A stretch of DNA of 64,000 nt from JANPPS01 sp965246835 (GTDB lineage: Bacteria; Pseudomonadota; Alphaproteobacteria; Acetobacterales; Acetobacteraceae): positions 1,302,001-1,366,000 of the forward strand of contig CBDFFQ010000001.1 of the NCBI GenBank assembly GCA_965246835.1, in the 5' to 3' direction. A model generated the notes under the pieces. That model did not search any database, had not been told where the DNA came from, and saw nothing but the letters and a program-made list of their open reading frames with translations. Within the stretch, counting starts at the first letter, position 1. Each line of letters starts with the position of its first letter. Made by a program: the position numbers and the translations under genes. This document shows, one piece after another, positions 17,949 to 27,458 of the stretch.

Positions 17949-18629
17949 TCAGGCCGCGTCGTGGAAGATCACGCCCAGCGTGTGCCGCTGGCCGGAGAGC
18001 AGCCGGCTCACGCCATGGCGCATCCGGACGCGGTAGGGGCCGCGCGCGCCCTGGATCGGCCGTTCGTTCACGGCGAAGATCACGCCCTCGCCTTGGCGGA
18101 GCGGCACCACCTCCACCCGGCTCTGCATCCGCGGCCGCTGTTCCGTCAGCACGAAACTCCCGCCCTCGAACGCGGTGGGCGGGGTGAGCAGGAACGCGAC
18201 CTGCAACGGAAAGGCCAGCGCGCCATACAGGTCCTGGTGCAGGCAATTATAGTCCCCGGGGCCGTAGCGCAGCAGCAAGGGCGTGGGCCGGGCCTGGCCG
18301 GCTGCGTGGCATTGCGCGAGGAAGGCGGCGTGGTCGTCGGGGTAGGCGGGCTGATCGAGCGCGGCGGCCCAGCGGTTGGCGATCGCGGCCAGGGGCGGGT
18401 AGAGGGCGGCCCGCAGCTCCGCGACCAATGGCGGCAGCTTATAGGCGAAATACTGGTATTCGCCGCGGCCGAAGCCATGCCGGGCCATGATGACGCGGCT
18501 GCGGAAGCGGGCCGGCACGTCATAGAGCGCGACCAGTGCGTCGCATTGGGCCGGGCTCAGCACGGGGCCGGTGGTGGCGCAGCCCTGCGCGTCCAATGCT
18601 TGCCCGATCGCGGTCCAGTCCAGGTCCAT
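17949..18629 (-). CDS. 2-oxoglutarate/Fe(II)-dependent dioxygenase (prolyl-4-hydroxylase-like)
   Basis: 226 residues. The iron-binding triad can be placed: His131-x-Asp133 in YNCLHQDLYG and distal His205 in RMRHGVSRL, with Arg215 ten residues later as the likely 2-oxoglutarate carboxylate ligand. Strands FPLQVAFLLT and EGGSFVLTE between them fit the double-stranded beta-helix. It hydroxylates an unknown protein or small-molecule substrate. The gene lies 40 bases downstream of the PaaK-like ligase on the same strand and may be the last gene of the long transport/catabolism operon. It ends four bases from the convergent efflux gene. Confidence 0.87.
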   Translation of the reverse strand: MDLDWTAIGQALDAQGCATTGPVLSPAQCDALVALYDVPARFRSRVIMARHGFGRGEYQYFAYKLPPLVAELRAALYPPLAAIANRWAAALDQPAYPDDHAAFLAQCHAAGQARPTPLLLRYGPGDYNCLHQDLYGALAFPLQVAFLLTPPTAFEGGSFVLTEQRPRMQSRVEVVPLRQGEGVIFAVNERPIQGARGPYRVRMRHGVSRLLSGQRHTLGVIFHDAA

Positions 18630-18669
18630 GCGGCGATCTCAGCGCGATCTCGCTGGCCGCGCCATCCGG

Positions 18670-19854
18670 TTAGTGCGGCCGTTCGTCCGCGATCACCTTG
18701 CCATCGTTCGGCAGGGCGCCTTGTGCCACCATCTCCACCACGGCCTTGAGCTTGGTCAGGTCCTGGAATGCGGCGGCCAGCCCCTCCGCAGCCTCGGCCG
18801 GGCCTTCGGCACGCACCGTGGCGCGGTCCTGCTCGTCGGCGCGGGTGATGACCAAACGGAGTTTAGTGAGGCCGGTCTGTCGGGCGATGGCGGCGATCTG
18901 TTCCGGGCGGACGAACATGCCGCGCACTTTCGCCGCCTGGTCGGCCCGGCCCAGCCAGCCGCGGATGCGGGGCGCCGTGCGGCCACAGGGGGACAGGCCG
19001 GGCATCAGCGCCGAGAGATCCCCGAGCGCGAAGCGGATCAACGGCTCTTCTTCGCTGAAGGAGGTCACCACGACCTCGCCGACTTCACCCTCCGCCACGG
19101 GGTCGCCGGTGCCGGGGCGGACGATCTCGAGCAGGATGTCCTCGTTGACCAGCAGGCCGTCCCGGGCGGGGGTTTCGTAGGCGATGATGCCGAGGTCCGC
19201 CGTGGCATAGGCCTGATAGGCTTCGACCCCGCGGGCGCTCAGCTCGCGTTGTAAGCTGGGCGGGAAGGCGGCGCCGGAGACCAGGGCCTTCTTGAACGAA
19301 ATGGCCCCGGCATCGAGCAGGATCTTTAGGAAGTCGGGCGTGCCGGCATAGCCGATGGGTTGCAAGCGGGAGGCGATCTCCACGAGCTGCGCCGTGTTAC
19401 CGGGCCCGGCCGGCAGGACGGCACAGCCGAGCGCGCGGGCGCCGGTCTCGAGGATGAAGCCGCCGGGGGTGAGGTGGTAGGACAGCGTGTTGACCACGAG
19501 GTCCCCCGCGCGAAACCCGGCGGCATGGAACGCCCGCGCGCCGCGCCACGGATCGGCGCCGGCGCCCTCCCGCTCGAAGATCGGGCCGGGTGAGGCGAAC
19601 ACGCGGCCGCCCCGGGGCCAGCCGGTGCGGAAGCCCCCGAGGGGTGGGTCCGCCGCTTGCAGCGCGGGGAGGTCCGATTTGCGGAGGATGGGCAGGGTGG
19701 CGAGGGCGGCGCGGCTGGTGATGGCGGCCGGGTCCGCGGCGAGGTGCCGGGCCCAGCCAGGCGCCTGTTGCGCGGCGGCGACCAGAGCCGGCAGCCGCGC
19801 GAGCAAAGCGGCCTCGCGGGCGGCGGGATCCCAGGTATCACGGTCGTCGAACAT
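18670..19854 (-). CDS. Phenylacetate-CoA-ligase-like (PaaK family) adenylate-forming protein, degenerate P-loop
   Basis: 394 residues from the ATG at 19854, chosen because GAGAGGG lies about seven bases upstream. A longer frame would translate part of a repeat element. The layout is PaaK-like: an Arg/Ala-rich N-terminus, VASR-type helices, LVSGAAFPPSLQRELSARG, then AYQAYATADLGIIAYE corresponding to the YG..E motif, EVGEVVVTSF, RFALGDLS (the R..TGD region) and RGWLGRADQAAKVRGMFVRPEQI. The phosphate loop normally reads SSGTTGxPT; here it is ASPGPIFEREG, lacking the Thr/Gly-rich core. Activity may be altered or lost. It is encoded 75 bases after livF in the transport operon, so it probably acts on the imported acid. 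Confidence 0.82.
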   Translation of the reverse strand: MFDDRDTWDPAAREAALLARLPALVAAAQQAPGWARHLAADPAAITSRAALATLPILRKSDLPALQAADPPLGGFRTGWPRGGRVFASPGPIFEREGAGADPWRGARAFHAAGFRAGDLVVNTLSYHLTPGGFILETGARALGCAVLPAGPGNTAQLVEIASRLQPIGYAGTPDFLKILLDAGAISFKKALVSGAAFPPSLQRELSARGVEAYQAYATADLGIIAYETPARDGLLVNEDILLEIVRPGTGDPVAEGEVGEVVVTSFSEEEPLIRFALGDLSALMPGLSPCGRTAPRIRGWLGRADQAAKVRGMFVRPEQIAAIARQTGLTKLRLVITRADEQDRATVRAEGPAEAAEGLAAAFQDLTKLKAVVEMVAQGALPNDGKVIADERPH

Positions 19855-19862
19855 CGAACTGC

Positions 19863-19932
19863 CCTCTCTCCCGCTGGCGGGTGAGGGTGGGGCCACGCTC
19901 ACGGTCCGCATACCCTCGACCCCACCCTCTCA
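19863..19932. repeat. Copy of an interspersed palindromic element
   Basis: It contains CTCTCCCGCTGGCGGG followed by TGAGGGTGGGGCCACGCTCA. The same block, in longer form, occurs between livM and livH at 23187-23298. It lies between livF and the PaaK-like gene and overlaps the last bases of livF. Confidence 0.65.
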
Positions 19933-20736
19933 CGACAGCCAGCGCTTCCGTCGCTTGTAGTTCTTGGCGTCCCGGAACGACCTCCGCCCGCCATCGCCCA
20001 TACCGAGGTAGAATTGCCGCACATCATCGTTGGCCAACAGCGCATCCGCGGCGCCATCCATCACCACGCGCCCACTCTCCAAGATGTAGCCGTGGCTCGC
20101 ATACCGCAGCGCGAGATTGGTGTTCTGCTCGGCCAGCAGGAAAGACACCTCCTCCTCCCGGTTCAGCTTGGCCACGATCTCGAAAATCTCGTCCATCACT
20201 TGCGGCGCGAGGCCCATCGAGGGCTCGTCCAGCAGCACCAGCACGGGCCGCGACATCATGGCCCGGCCAATGGCGCACATCTGCTGCTCGCCGCCGGAGG
20301 TGTAGCCGGCGAGCGCGGTGCGGCGTGTCTTCAACCGCGGGAAATACTGGTAGATGCGTTCCAGGTCCGCCCGCACCGCCGCCCGCCCGTCGGTGCGGGT
20401 ATAGGCGCCGGTCAGCAGGTTCTCCTCGATGGTGAGATGGCCGAAACAATGCCGGCCCTCCATCACCTGAATGCAGCCGCGCCGCACCAACTCGCTGGGC
20501 GACGCATTCTGCACCGCGTCGCCCTGGAACGCGACGGAGCCTTTCGTCACCCGCCCCCGCTCCGCCGCCAGCAGGCTGCTGATGGCGCGGAGCGTCGTGG
20601 TCTTGCCGGCGCCGTTCGCCCCCAGCAAGGCCACGATCCCACCCCTGGGCACCTCAAGCGAGACGCCCTTCAGCACCAGGATCACCCGTTCGTACACCAC
20701 CTCGACATTCCGAACGCTGAGGATGGTGTCGGTCAT
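19930..20736 (-). CDS. livF: Branched-chain-type ABC transporter ATP-binding protein LivF
   Basis: 268 residues from the ATG at 20736, two bases after the stop of the substrate-binding gene. ABC motifs: Walker A GANGAGKTTT (about 39-48), an ABC signature reading YTSGGEQQM in place of LSGGQ, Walker B VLVLLDEPSMGLAP and the switch region LLAEQNTN. LivF proteins pair with LivG as the two ATPases of the HAAT importers. The C-terminal extension (SFRDAKNYKRRKRWL) beyond the usual end is typical of copies clustered with acyl-CoA ligases. The complete set livG, livH, livM, binding protein, livF is present in this operon, so the transporter should be functional. Confidence 0.95.
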   Translation of the reverse strand: MTDTILSVRNVEVVYERVILVLKGVSLEVPRGGIVALLGANGAGKTTTLRAISSLLAAERGRVTKGSVAFQGDAVQNASPSELVRRGCIQVMEGRHCFGHLTIEENLLTGAYTRTDGRAAVRADLERIYQYFPRLKTRRTALAGYTSGGEQQMCAIGRAMMSRPVLVLLDEPSMGLAPQVMDEIFEIVAKLNREEEVSFLLAEQNTNLALRYASHGYILESGRVVMDGAADALLANDDVRQFYLGMGDGGRRSFRDAKNYKRRKRWLS

Positions 20737-20738
20737 CG

Positions 20739-22058
20739 TCAGACCCGGTCGCACACCTCGGTCCGTTTCGGCCAGCCCGCTGACTTCTCCACGTAGTCCC
20801 GCGCCGCATCGGTCATCAGCGGCTCGAGCGTTTGCGTCAGCGGCTCGATCAACTCCGACACCTTCGCCCACTTCGTGCCGTCCCACCGCTGCATGAACGC
20901 CGCACGGTGGCCGTTATGGTCCTGGCACGACAGCGCGAACGGCCCGGCGAACGCGGCCAGCCCGATCTCCTTCCAGCGCGCTTCGGTCAGGCTGAGCGTC
21001 TCGAGCCCGCGGCGCACATCCTCCCCGGTCACAACCTTCTTGCCCGACAGCGCCTGAGCCCCACGAATGGCCTCGGCGATCAACACGGAATTGTAGATGC
21101 CGCGATTATACAGCACGTCCCCGACATTGGCCCGGTTCCCCTGGCTCAGGTTCTTGTCATAGACGGTGCGCAGGATGTCCTGCAGCGCCGGGTAGGCATT
21201 GCCGACGCCATGCCAGTTCAGAACCTTCAGCCCCACCGCGGCCGGGCCGGCGTTGCGCGCATCCTCCTCGCTCGGCCACCAGATGCTGACGAACTTGTCC
21301 ATCGGGTAGTTGATCTTCACCGCTTCCTTGATCGCGGTCGGGTTCAGGGCGCCCCAGCCATACATGATCATGTAGTCAGGCTTGTCCCGCCGGACGCCCA
21401 GCCACTGGCTGGACTGGTTCTGCATGTCGGCGGCGGCCACGGGATACAGCTTCAGCTCGAAGCCATGCGTGCGGGCGAGCTGTTCCAGCAGCGGCAGCGG
21501 CTCCTTGCCGAAGCCGGCGTCCAGGTAGATGTAGCCGATCTTCTTGCCCTTGAGCTTGGCGAGGTCGTCGGGCTTGCCGCCTTCCTGCGTCGCGATGTAG
21601 CTCAGGATCATCGACATCCCATCCCAATACGTGTCGGGCGGGTTGAAGACCCAGGGGAACGTGTCGCCCCGCGCCGCCGCCGAGAGGCCATAGGCCATCG
21701 ACAGCACCGGGATCTTATCCACTGCCGCGCGTGGGATCAGCGGCAGGGTGATGCCGGTGCTCCAGGGATTGATCATGACCGGGTTCTTGGCCCGCACGGC
21801 CTCGTAGCATTCGAGGCCCTTCTTGGTGTCATACCCGGTCTCGCACTCCTCGATCACCAGGCGCACACCGCCGATGCCGCCGTCGCGCTGGTTCAGCATC
21901 TCGAGATAGTCGTGCATCCCGTTTGCCACCGGCACGCCGGACCCCGCGAACGGCCCGGTGCGGTAGGTGAACAGCGGGACGTAGATCGTTTCTTGCGCAG
22001 ACGCCGGCAGGGCGCCAAAGGCCAAGGCGGCCGCCGCGATCAGTGCTGAAAACCTCAT
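20739..22058 (-). CDS. ABC transporter periplasmic substrate-binding protein (LivK-like)
   Basis: 439 residues with a signal peptide ending ALPASAQE (about residue 22). The type I periplasmic binding fold is seen in VPLFTYRTGPFAGSG and the GVRLVIEECETGYDTKKGLECYEAV segment (amino-acid-binding lobe), then GKKIGYIYLDAGFGKEPLP, the hinge-side GYIY.D..YG equivalent. It is longer than LivJ/LivK (about 370) and matches the group found beside acyl-CoA ligases, so the ligand is more likely an aromatic or other organic acid than leucine. That is inference from gene context. It lies 40 bases after livM and two before livF. Confidence 0.92.
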   Translation of the reverse strand: MRFSALIAAAALAFGALPASAQETIYVPLFTYRTGPFAGSGVPVANGMHDYLEMLNQRDGGIGGVRLVIEECETGYDTKKGLECYEAVRAKNPVMINPWSTGITLPLIPRAAVDKIPVLSMAYGLSAAARGDTFPWVFNPPDTYWDGMSMILSYIATQEGGKPDDLAKLKGKKIGYIYLDAGFGKEPLPLLEQLARTHGFELKLYPVAAADMQNQSSQWLGVRRDKPDYMIMYGWGALNPTAIKEAVKINYPMDKFVSIWWPSEEDARNAGPAAVGLKVLNWHGVGNAYPALQDILRTVYDKNLSQGNRANVGDVLYNRGIYNSVLIAEAIRGAQALSGKKVVTGEDVRRGLETLSLTEARWKEIGLAAFAGPFALSCQDHNGHRAAFMQRWDGTKWAKVSELIEPLTQTLEPLMTDAARDYVEKSAGWPKRTEVCDRV

Positions 22059-22098
22059 TCACGCCTCCCGGGACGATATTTTGACGGAGCGAAGCACG

Positions 22099-23175
22099 TC
22101 AGTAGGGAAATGGCCAGACGCGGAGTTTCTGTTTGCCGACCTGCCAGAGCCGGGCCAATCCATGCGGCTCCACGATCAGGAACGCGATCAGCATGGCGCC
22201 CACGATCATGAACGTCAGATGCTCGATCGTCGCCGCCTGGATCGGTAGGCCCAGCAGGGAAGATACGGCGCGGAGCGCGATGGGCAGGATATGGATCAGC
22301 GCGGCGCCCATGAACGAGCCGATCAGGCTGCCGAGGCCGCCGATGATGACCATGAACAGGATCAGGAAGCTGAGGTCGATCGAGAACACGTCCGGTTCCG
22401 CCGCGCCATACCAGAAGAACACCATCAACGCCCCGGCCACGCCCGCGAAATAGGAGCTGACGGCAAACGACAGCAGCTTGGTCGGCAGCAGGCGGATGCC
22501 GATCAACTCGGCCGCCAGGTCCATGTCCCGCGTCGCCATCCACATGCGCCCGATGCGGCCGCGCACGATGTTGGACGCGACCCAGGTAAGTGCCACGACG
22601 ACGGTCAGCACGACCAAGTATCGCAGCTGCGGTGAGGCGGTAGGGCCGGTGATGGCGGCGCCGAACAGGGTGCGGGTGCCGGGCTCAATGGCGCCGGAGG
22701 TGCTGTCGTTGCGGAGCCAGCCGATGCGCTGGAAGCACCAGCCGAGGAAGAACTGCGCCGCGAGGGTCGCGACGGTCAGATAGAAGCCCTTGATGCGGAG
22801 GCTGGGCAGCCCGAACGCGGCACCGACCGCACTGGCGAAGAAGCCGGACACCAGCACCCAGACCAGGACATTCACCTGTGGAAAGGCGTTGGTCAGCTTG
22901 AAGCAGGCATAGGCGCCCACCCCCATGAACGCCCCGGTGCCGAGCGAGATGAGGCCGGTGTAGCCCGTGAGCAGGTTGAGCCCGATCGTGGCCAAGGACA
23001 GCACCAGGAACGGGATCATGACGGCGGTCAGGAGAAAGGTGCTGCCGAAGATCGGGATCACGCCGAACGCGACCGCCAAGATGATGGCCATCCCGATCCG
23101 GTCCTGCCGGATGGGGAACACGGCCATGTCGGCCTGGTAGCTGCTCTTGAACTGGCCGGACTCGCGATAGAACAC
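22099..23175 (-). CDS. livM: Branched-chain-type ABC transporter permease LivM
   Basis: 358 residues from a GTG at 23175, read as MFYRESGQFKSSYQADMAVF. A GGGGAG site is about eight bases upstream. The alternative ATG at 23244 would make the first 20 residues a translation of the palindromic repeat (TLTPALSRQRERG), which argues against it. About ten membrane segments follow, with the conserved LLTGYTGLISLGTGAFMGVGAY loop of LivM proteins and the cytoplasmic LPSLRIKGFYLTVATLAAQ coupling region. It forms the translocation pore with LivH. Confidence 0.93.
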   Translation of the reverse strand: MFYRESGQFKSSYQADMAVFPIRQDRIGMAIILAVAFGVIPIFGSTFLLTAVMIPFLVLSLATIGLNLLTGYTGLISLGTGAFMGVGAYACFKLTNAFPQVNVLVWVLVSGFFASAVGAAFGLPSLRIKGFYLTVATLAAQFFLGWCFQRIGWLRNDSTSGAIEPGTRTLFGAAITGPTASPQLRYLVVLTVVVALTWVASNIVRGRIGRMWMATRDMDLAAELIGIRLLPTKLLSFAVSSYFAGVAGALMVFFWYGAAEPDVFSIDLSFLILFMVIIGGLGSLIGSFMGAALIHILPIALRAVSSLLGLPIQAATIEHLTFMIVGAMLIAFLIVEPHGLARLWQVGKQKLRVWPFPY

Positions 23176-23186
23176 CCGAAAACTCC

Positions 23187-23298
23187 CCCTCTCCCGCTGG
23201 CGGGAGAGGGCCGGGGTGAGGGTGGGAGCCACGCTCACCGACACTCAGCCTCGTTCGGCCCCACCCTCACCCAACCCTCTCCCGCCAGCGGGAGAGGG
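23187..23298. repeat. Interspersed palindromic element between livH and livM
   Basis: Two near-identical 24-base palindromes (23187-23210 and 23275-23298, each with arms CCCTCTCCCGC and GCGGGAGAGGG) flank a spacer. The spacer itself carries GGGGTGAGGGTGGG and, inverted, CCCACCCTCACCC. The whole block can fold as one long cruciform. It separates livH from livM inside the operon and supplies the ribosome site region of livM. Related copies lie at 19863-19932 and, diverged, inside the helicase gene. Confidence 0.8.
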
Positions 23299-23304
23299 CA
23301 ACTC

Positions 23305-24254
23305 CTAGATCCGCTCGATCAGCTTCTCGCCGAACAGCCCCTGTGGCCGCACCAGTAGGAACAGCAACACCAGCACATACGCCAGCCAGCTCTCGATCCC
23401 GCCGCCCACGAGGGGACCCCAATAGAACTCGCCCAATTTTTCGATGCACCCGATCAGCAGCCCGGCTACGATCACGCCCGGGATCGAGGTGAACCCGCCC
23501 AGGATCAGCACCGGAAACGCCTTCAACGACACGATCTGCAGCGCGAAGCTGACGTTGGAGCGGGCCCCCCACATGATGCCCGCCACCAGCGCCACGATCC
23601 CGGCGGCGAACCACACGATGGCCCAGATCTGGTTCAGCGAGATGCCGACCGAGAGCGCCGCCTTATGGCTATCCGCCACCGCCCGCAGCGCCCGGCCCAC
23701 CCGGGTGCGCTGGAAGAACACCGCCAGCACCACCACCATCAGCGACGCGATCACGGCGGCCGCGATGTCCAGCTTCTGCAATGACACGAACCCGCCCGCG
23801 AACGGAATATCCAGCGCGCCGGACGGCAAGCCGAGCTGCGCTGCCGGCATCGTCTTGGGTTCGCCGCCGAATACCAGCTCGCCGAAGCCGATCAGGAAGT
23901 AGGTGAGCCCGAACGTCGCCATGAACAGCACGATCTCCGGCTGATTCACGAGGGGGCGCAGCATCACCCGCTCGATCACGACCGCCAGCAACCCCATGAT
24001 GGCGACCGCCAGGAGCAACGCCAACGGCGCCGGCACACCCCGCTCATACAGGCCCACGAGCGTGAGGGCGGCGAACACCACCATGATGCCCTGGGCGAAG
24101 TTGAACACGCCGGACGCCTTGTAGATCAGCACGAAGCCGAGCGCCGTCAGCGCATACAGCACGCCCGATACCAGGCCCTCCCACAGCGTCTGCACCAGCA
24201 AATCCGGCGCCCCCGCCATCTCCAGGAACGGCGCCACGAACACCTGATACAGCA

Positions 24255-24258
<4 letters not shown>
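23305..24258 (-). CDS. livH: Branched-chain-type ABC transporter permease LivH
   Basis: 317 residues with about eight membrane helices. The N-terminal LVSGVLYALTALGFVLIYKASGVFNFAQG is the hallmark of LivH permeases, and RTRVGRALRAVADSHKAALSVGI is the cytoplasmic loop that contacts the ATPases. LGGFTSIPGVIVAGLLIGCIEKL near the C-terminus is also conserved. The start overlaps the livG stop by four bases. The stop lies 129 bases before livM; that gap is filled by the palindromic element. Confidence 0.94.
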
Positions 24259-25021
<763 letters not shown>

Positions 25022-25025
<4 letters not shown>

Positions 25026-26944
25026 GCAGCGCGCGCCAAGACCGGCGCCGGCGCCACGTCGATGATCGCGACGCGGGCGGTGAACGCGCCGCGGCGCCCG
25101 TCCTCGAACACCGTCTCGAGCGTCACGGTCCCCTCCCCCGCGCTGCCGTTCAGCGCCTGAATCAGGCTCGCATACCGCTCCCCGATGAAGCGCCGCCGCA
25201 CCTTCTGCGTGCGCGTCAGCTCCCCGTCATCGGCGTCCAGCTCCTTCGGCAGCACCAGGAAGCGGCGGATGGCGCAGCCCGAAAGCGGCCCACCCTCGGC
25301 CGCCAGCGTCTCGTTCACGGAGCGCACGCGCTGCAGCAACAGCTCATGCACCCGCGGATGCGCCGCCAACTCCTGGTACGAGGCATAGGTGATGCCCTCC
25401 CGTTCCGCCCAGTTACCGACCGCGACCAGGTCGATGTTGAGCATGACACTCGCAAACGCCTGGCCGTCGCCGATCGCCACGGCCTCCTTGATGACGGGAT
25501 AGAACTTCAGCTTGTTCTCGAGGTATTTCGGCGCGAACAGCGTGCCGTCCGCGAGTTTTCCCACGTCCTTTGCCCGGTCGATGATCCGCAGGTGCCCCTT
25601 CGCATCGATGAACCCGGCATCCCCGGTCTTGACCCAGCCCTCCGCATCCTTGGTGCCGGCCGTGCTGTCGGGGTCCCGCAGATAGCCCTGGAAGGCGCCG
25701 GGGCCGCGGAACAGCACCTCACCGGCATCGGTGATGTGCAGTTCCACCCCCTCCGCCGGGCGGCCCACGGTCTCGGCGCTGATCTCGCGGTCCGGTTGCA
25801 AGGTGATCCACACGGTCGATTCCGTCTGGCCATAGAGCTGCTTCAAATTGAGGCCGAGCGAGCGATAGAACCTGAACATCTCCGGCCCGATCGCCTCCCC
25901 GGCCGTGTAACCCACGCGGAGGCGGCCGAAGCCCATTTGCGATTTCAAGGGCTCATACACCAGCAGGCCGCCCAGGCCGTAAAGCAACCGGGCCGACAGC
26001 GGCACGCGCTCGCCATTCAGGATCGGCTCGCCCCAGCGGTTCGCGACATCGATGAAGTATTTGAACAGGCGGCGCTTGATGGCCGACGCATCCTCCATCC
26101 GGACGGTGATGGAGGTGAGCAGGTTCTCGAACACCCGCGGCGGCGCGAAGAAATAGGTGGGCCCGATCTCGCCGCGGTCGGCCACCGCCGTCGCCGGGCT
26201 TTCCGGACACGAGATGCAGAACCCGGCGCAATATGCCTGCGCGTAGGAGAAAACGTGGTCCCCGACCCAGGCCATCGGCAAATAGGCAATCACCTCCTCG
26301 GTCTCCGTCAGCCGGTCGAACGCGTTGGCGTTGCGGGCGGAGGTGATCAGATTGTCGAAGCTGAGCATCACCCCCTTCGGCTTGCCCGTGGTGCCCGAGG
26401 TATACAGCACCGTCGCGAGATCGGCCCCCGACCCGGCCTGGCACCGCTTCTCCCAAGCGGCCGCATCGCCGCCCAGCTTTTGCACGTCGGCGAAGCCATG
26501 CAGATGCGTGTGGTCGTAATCCCGAAGACCGCGCTCCCAGTCATAGACGATGGTGCGCAACGCCGGGAGTTGGTCCTGGATCGACAGGATCTTGTCCACC
26601 TGCTCCTGGTCCTGCACCACGGCCAGCACGATTTCGGCGTGGGCCAGCACATAGACCATCTCGTCGGCGATCGCGTCTTGATAGACGGGCACCGGCACGG
26701 CCCCGATCGACTGTGCCGCCACCATCGACCAATAGAGCCGCGGCCGGTTATGACCCACGATCGCGATGCGCTGCCCCGGCATGACACCCAGAGTCTGCAG
26801 GCCGAGCGCGAATGACCGCACCTCGCCGAGCACCTCAGCCCAGGTCCAGCTTTGCCAGATGCCGCGATCCTTGTGCCGGATCGCCGCGCGGCCGGGGCGA
26901 TTGGCGGCGTTGTGCAGCAGCAGTTTTGGGAATGTATCCGTCAT
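25022..26944 (-). CDS. Long-chain-type acyl-CoA synthetase (AMP-forming)
   Basis: 640 residues, the size of long-chain acyl-CoA synthetases. P-loop YTSGTTGKPKGVMLS, motif YGQTESTVW, hinge KTGDAGFID followed by IIDRAKDVGKLADGTLFAPKYLENKLKF, and the long-chain-specific C-terminal region with VMLNIDLVAVGNWAEREGI. The gene forms the second member of the operon, overlapping maoC and livG by four bases each, so synthesis is coupled to the importer. It should trap the imported acid as a CoA ester. Such ligase/HAAT clusters are widespread in alphaproteobacteria with unresolved substrates. Confidence 0.92.
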
Positions 26945-27384
26945 TTCAGCATGAGCGCCGTGCGCCGGCAGGTCGCGACCGTCTCGCCACGCTGGTTGAA
27001 GGCGTTGTGTTGGAACTCGACGATGCCGGCGTTGGGGCGGGACTTGCTCTCACGCATCGACAGCACCGTGGTTCGCACGCCCAGCGTGTCGCCGTGAAAC
27101 ACCGGTTTCGGGAACGTCACGTCCGTCATGCCGAGATTGGCGACGGTGGTGCCGAGCGTCGTGTCGTTCACGCTCATGCCGATCATGAGGCCCAGCGTGA
27201 ACAGCGAGTTCACGATCACCTGGCCGAACTCGGTTTGGCTGGCGTAGTGGGCATCGAGATGGAGCTGCGCCGGGTTCATGGTCATACTGGAGAACAGGAC
27301 GTTGTCCGTCTCCGTGACCGTGCGGCGCCAGGTATGTTCGAACACCTGCCCGACGCTGAATTCGTGGTAGCGCAGCCCTGCCAT
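26941..27384 (-). CDS. MaoC-family hot-dog hydratase/dehydratase
   Basis: 147 residues. The hot-dog fold hydratase signature is visible in TETDNVLFSSMTMNPAQLHLDAHYAS, where Asp/Asn and His correspond to the active-site D-x4-N/H of MaoC hydratases, followed by FGQVIVNSLFTLGLMIG on the central helix. It probably hydrates an enoyl-CoA made from the imported acid. It is the first gene of the operon, and its stop overlaps the start of the acyl-CoA synthetase. The promoter should lie in the 74-base divergent gap before the acyltransferase gene at 27459, but no clear boxes were seen. Confidence 0.9.
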   Translation of the reverse strand: MAGLRYHEFSVGQVFEHTWRRTVTETDNVLFSSMTMNPAQLHLDAHYASQTEFGQVIVNSLFTLGLMIGMSVNDTTLGTTVANLGMTDVTFPKPVFHGDTLGVRTTVLSMRESKSRPNAGIVEFQHNAFNQRGETVATCRRTALMLK

Positions 27385-27458
27385 GCGTTCTCCCAGGTCT
27401 GATCCTATGATGGACCACGCGCGTTGACCACTGGGCGGGACTGTGGAAAGGCTGACCG

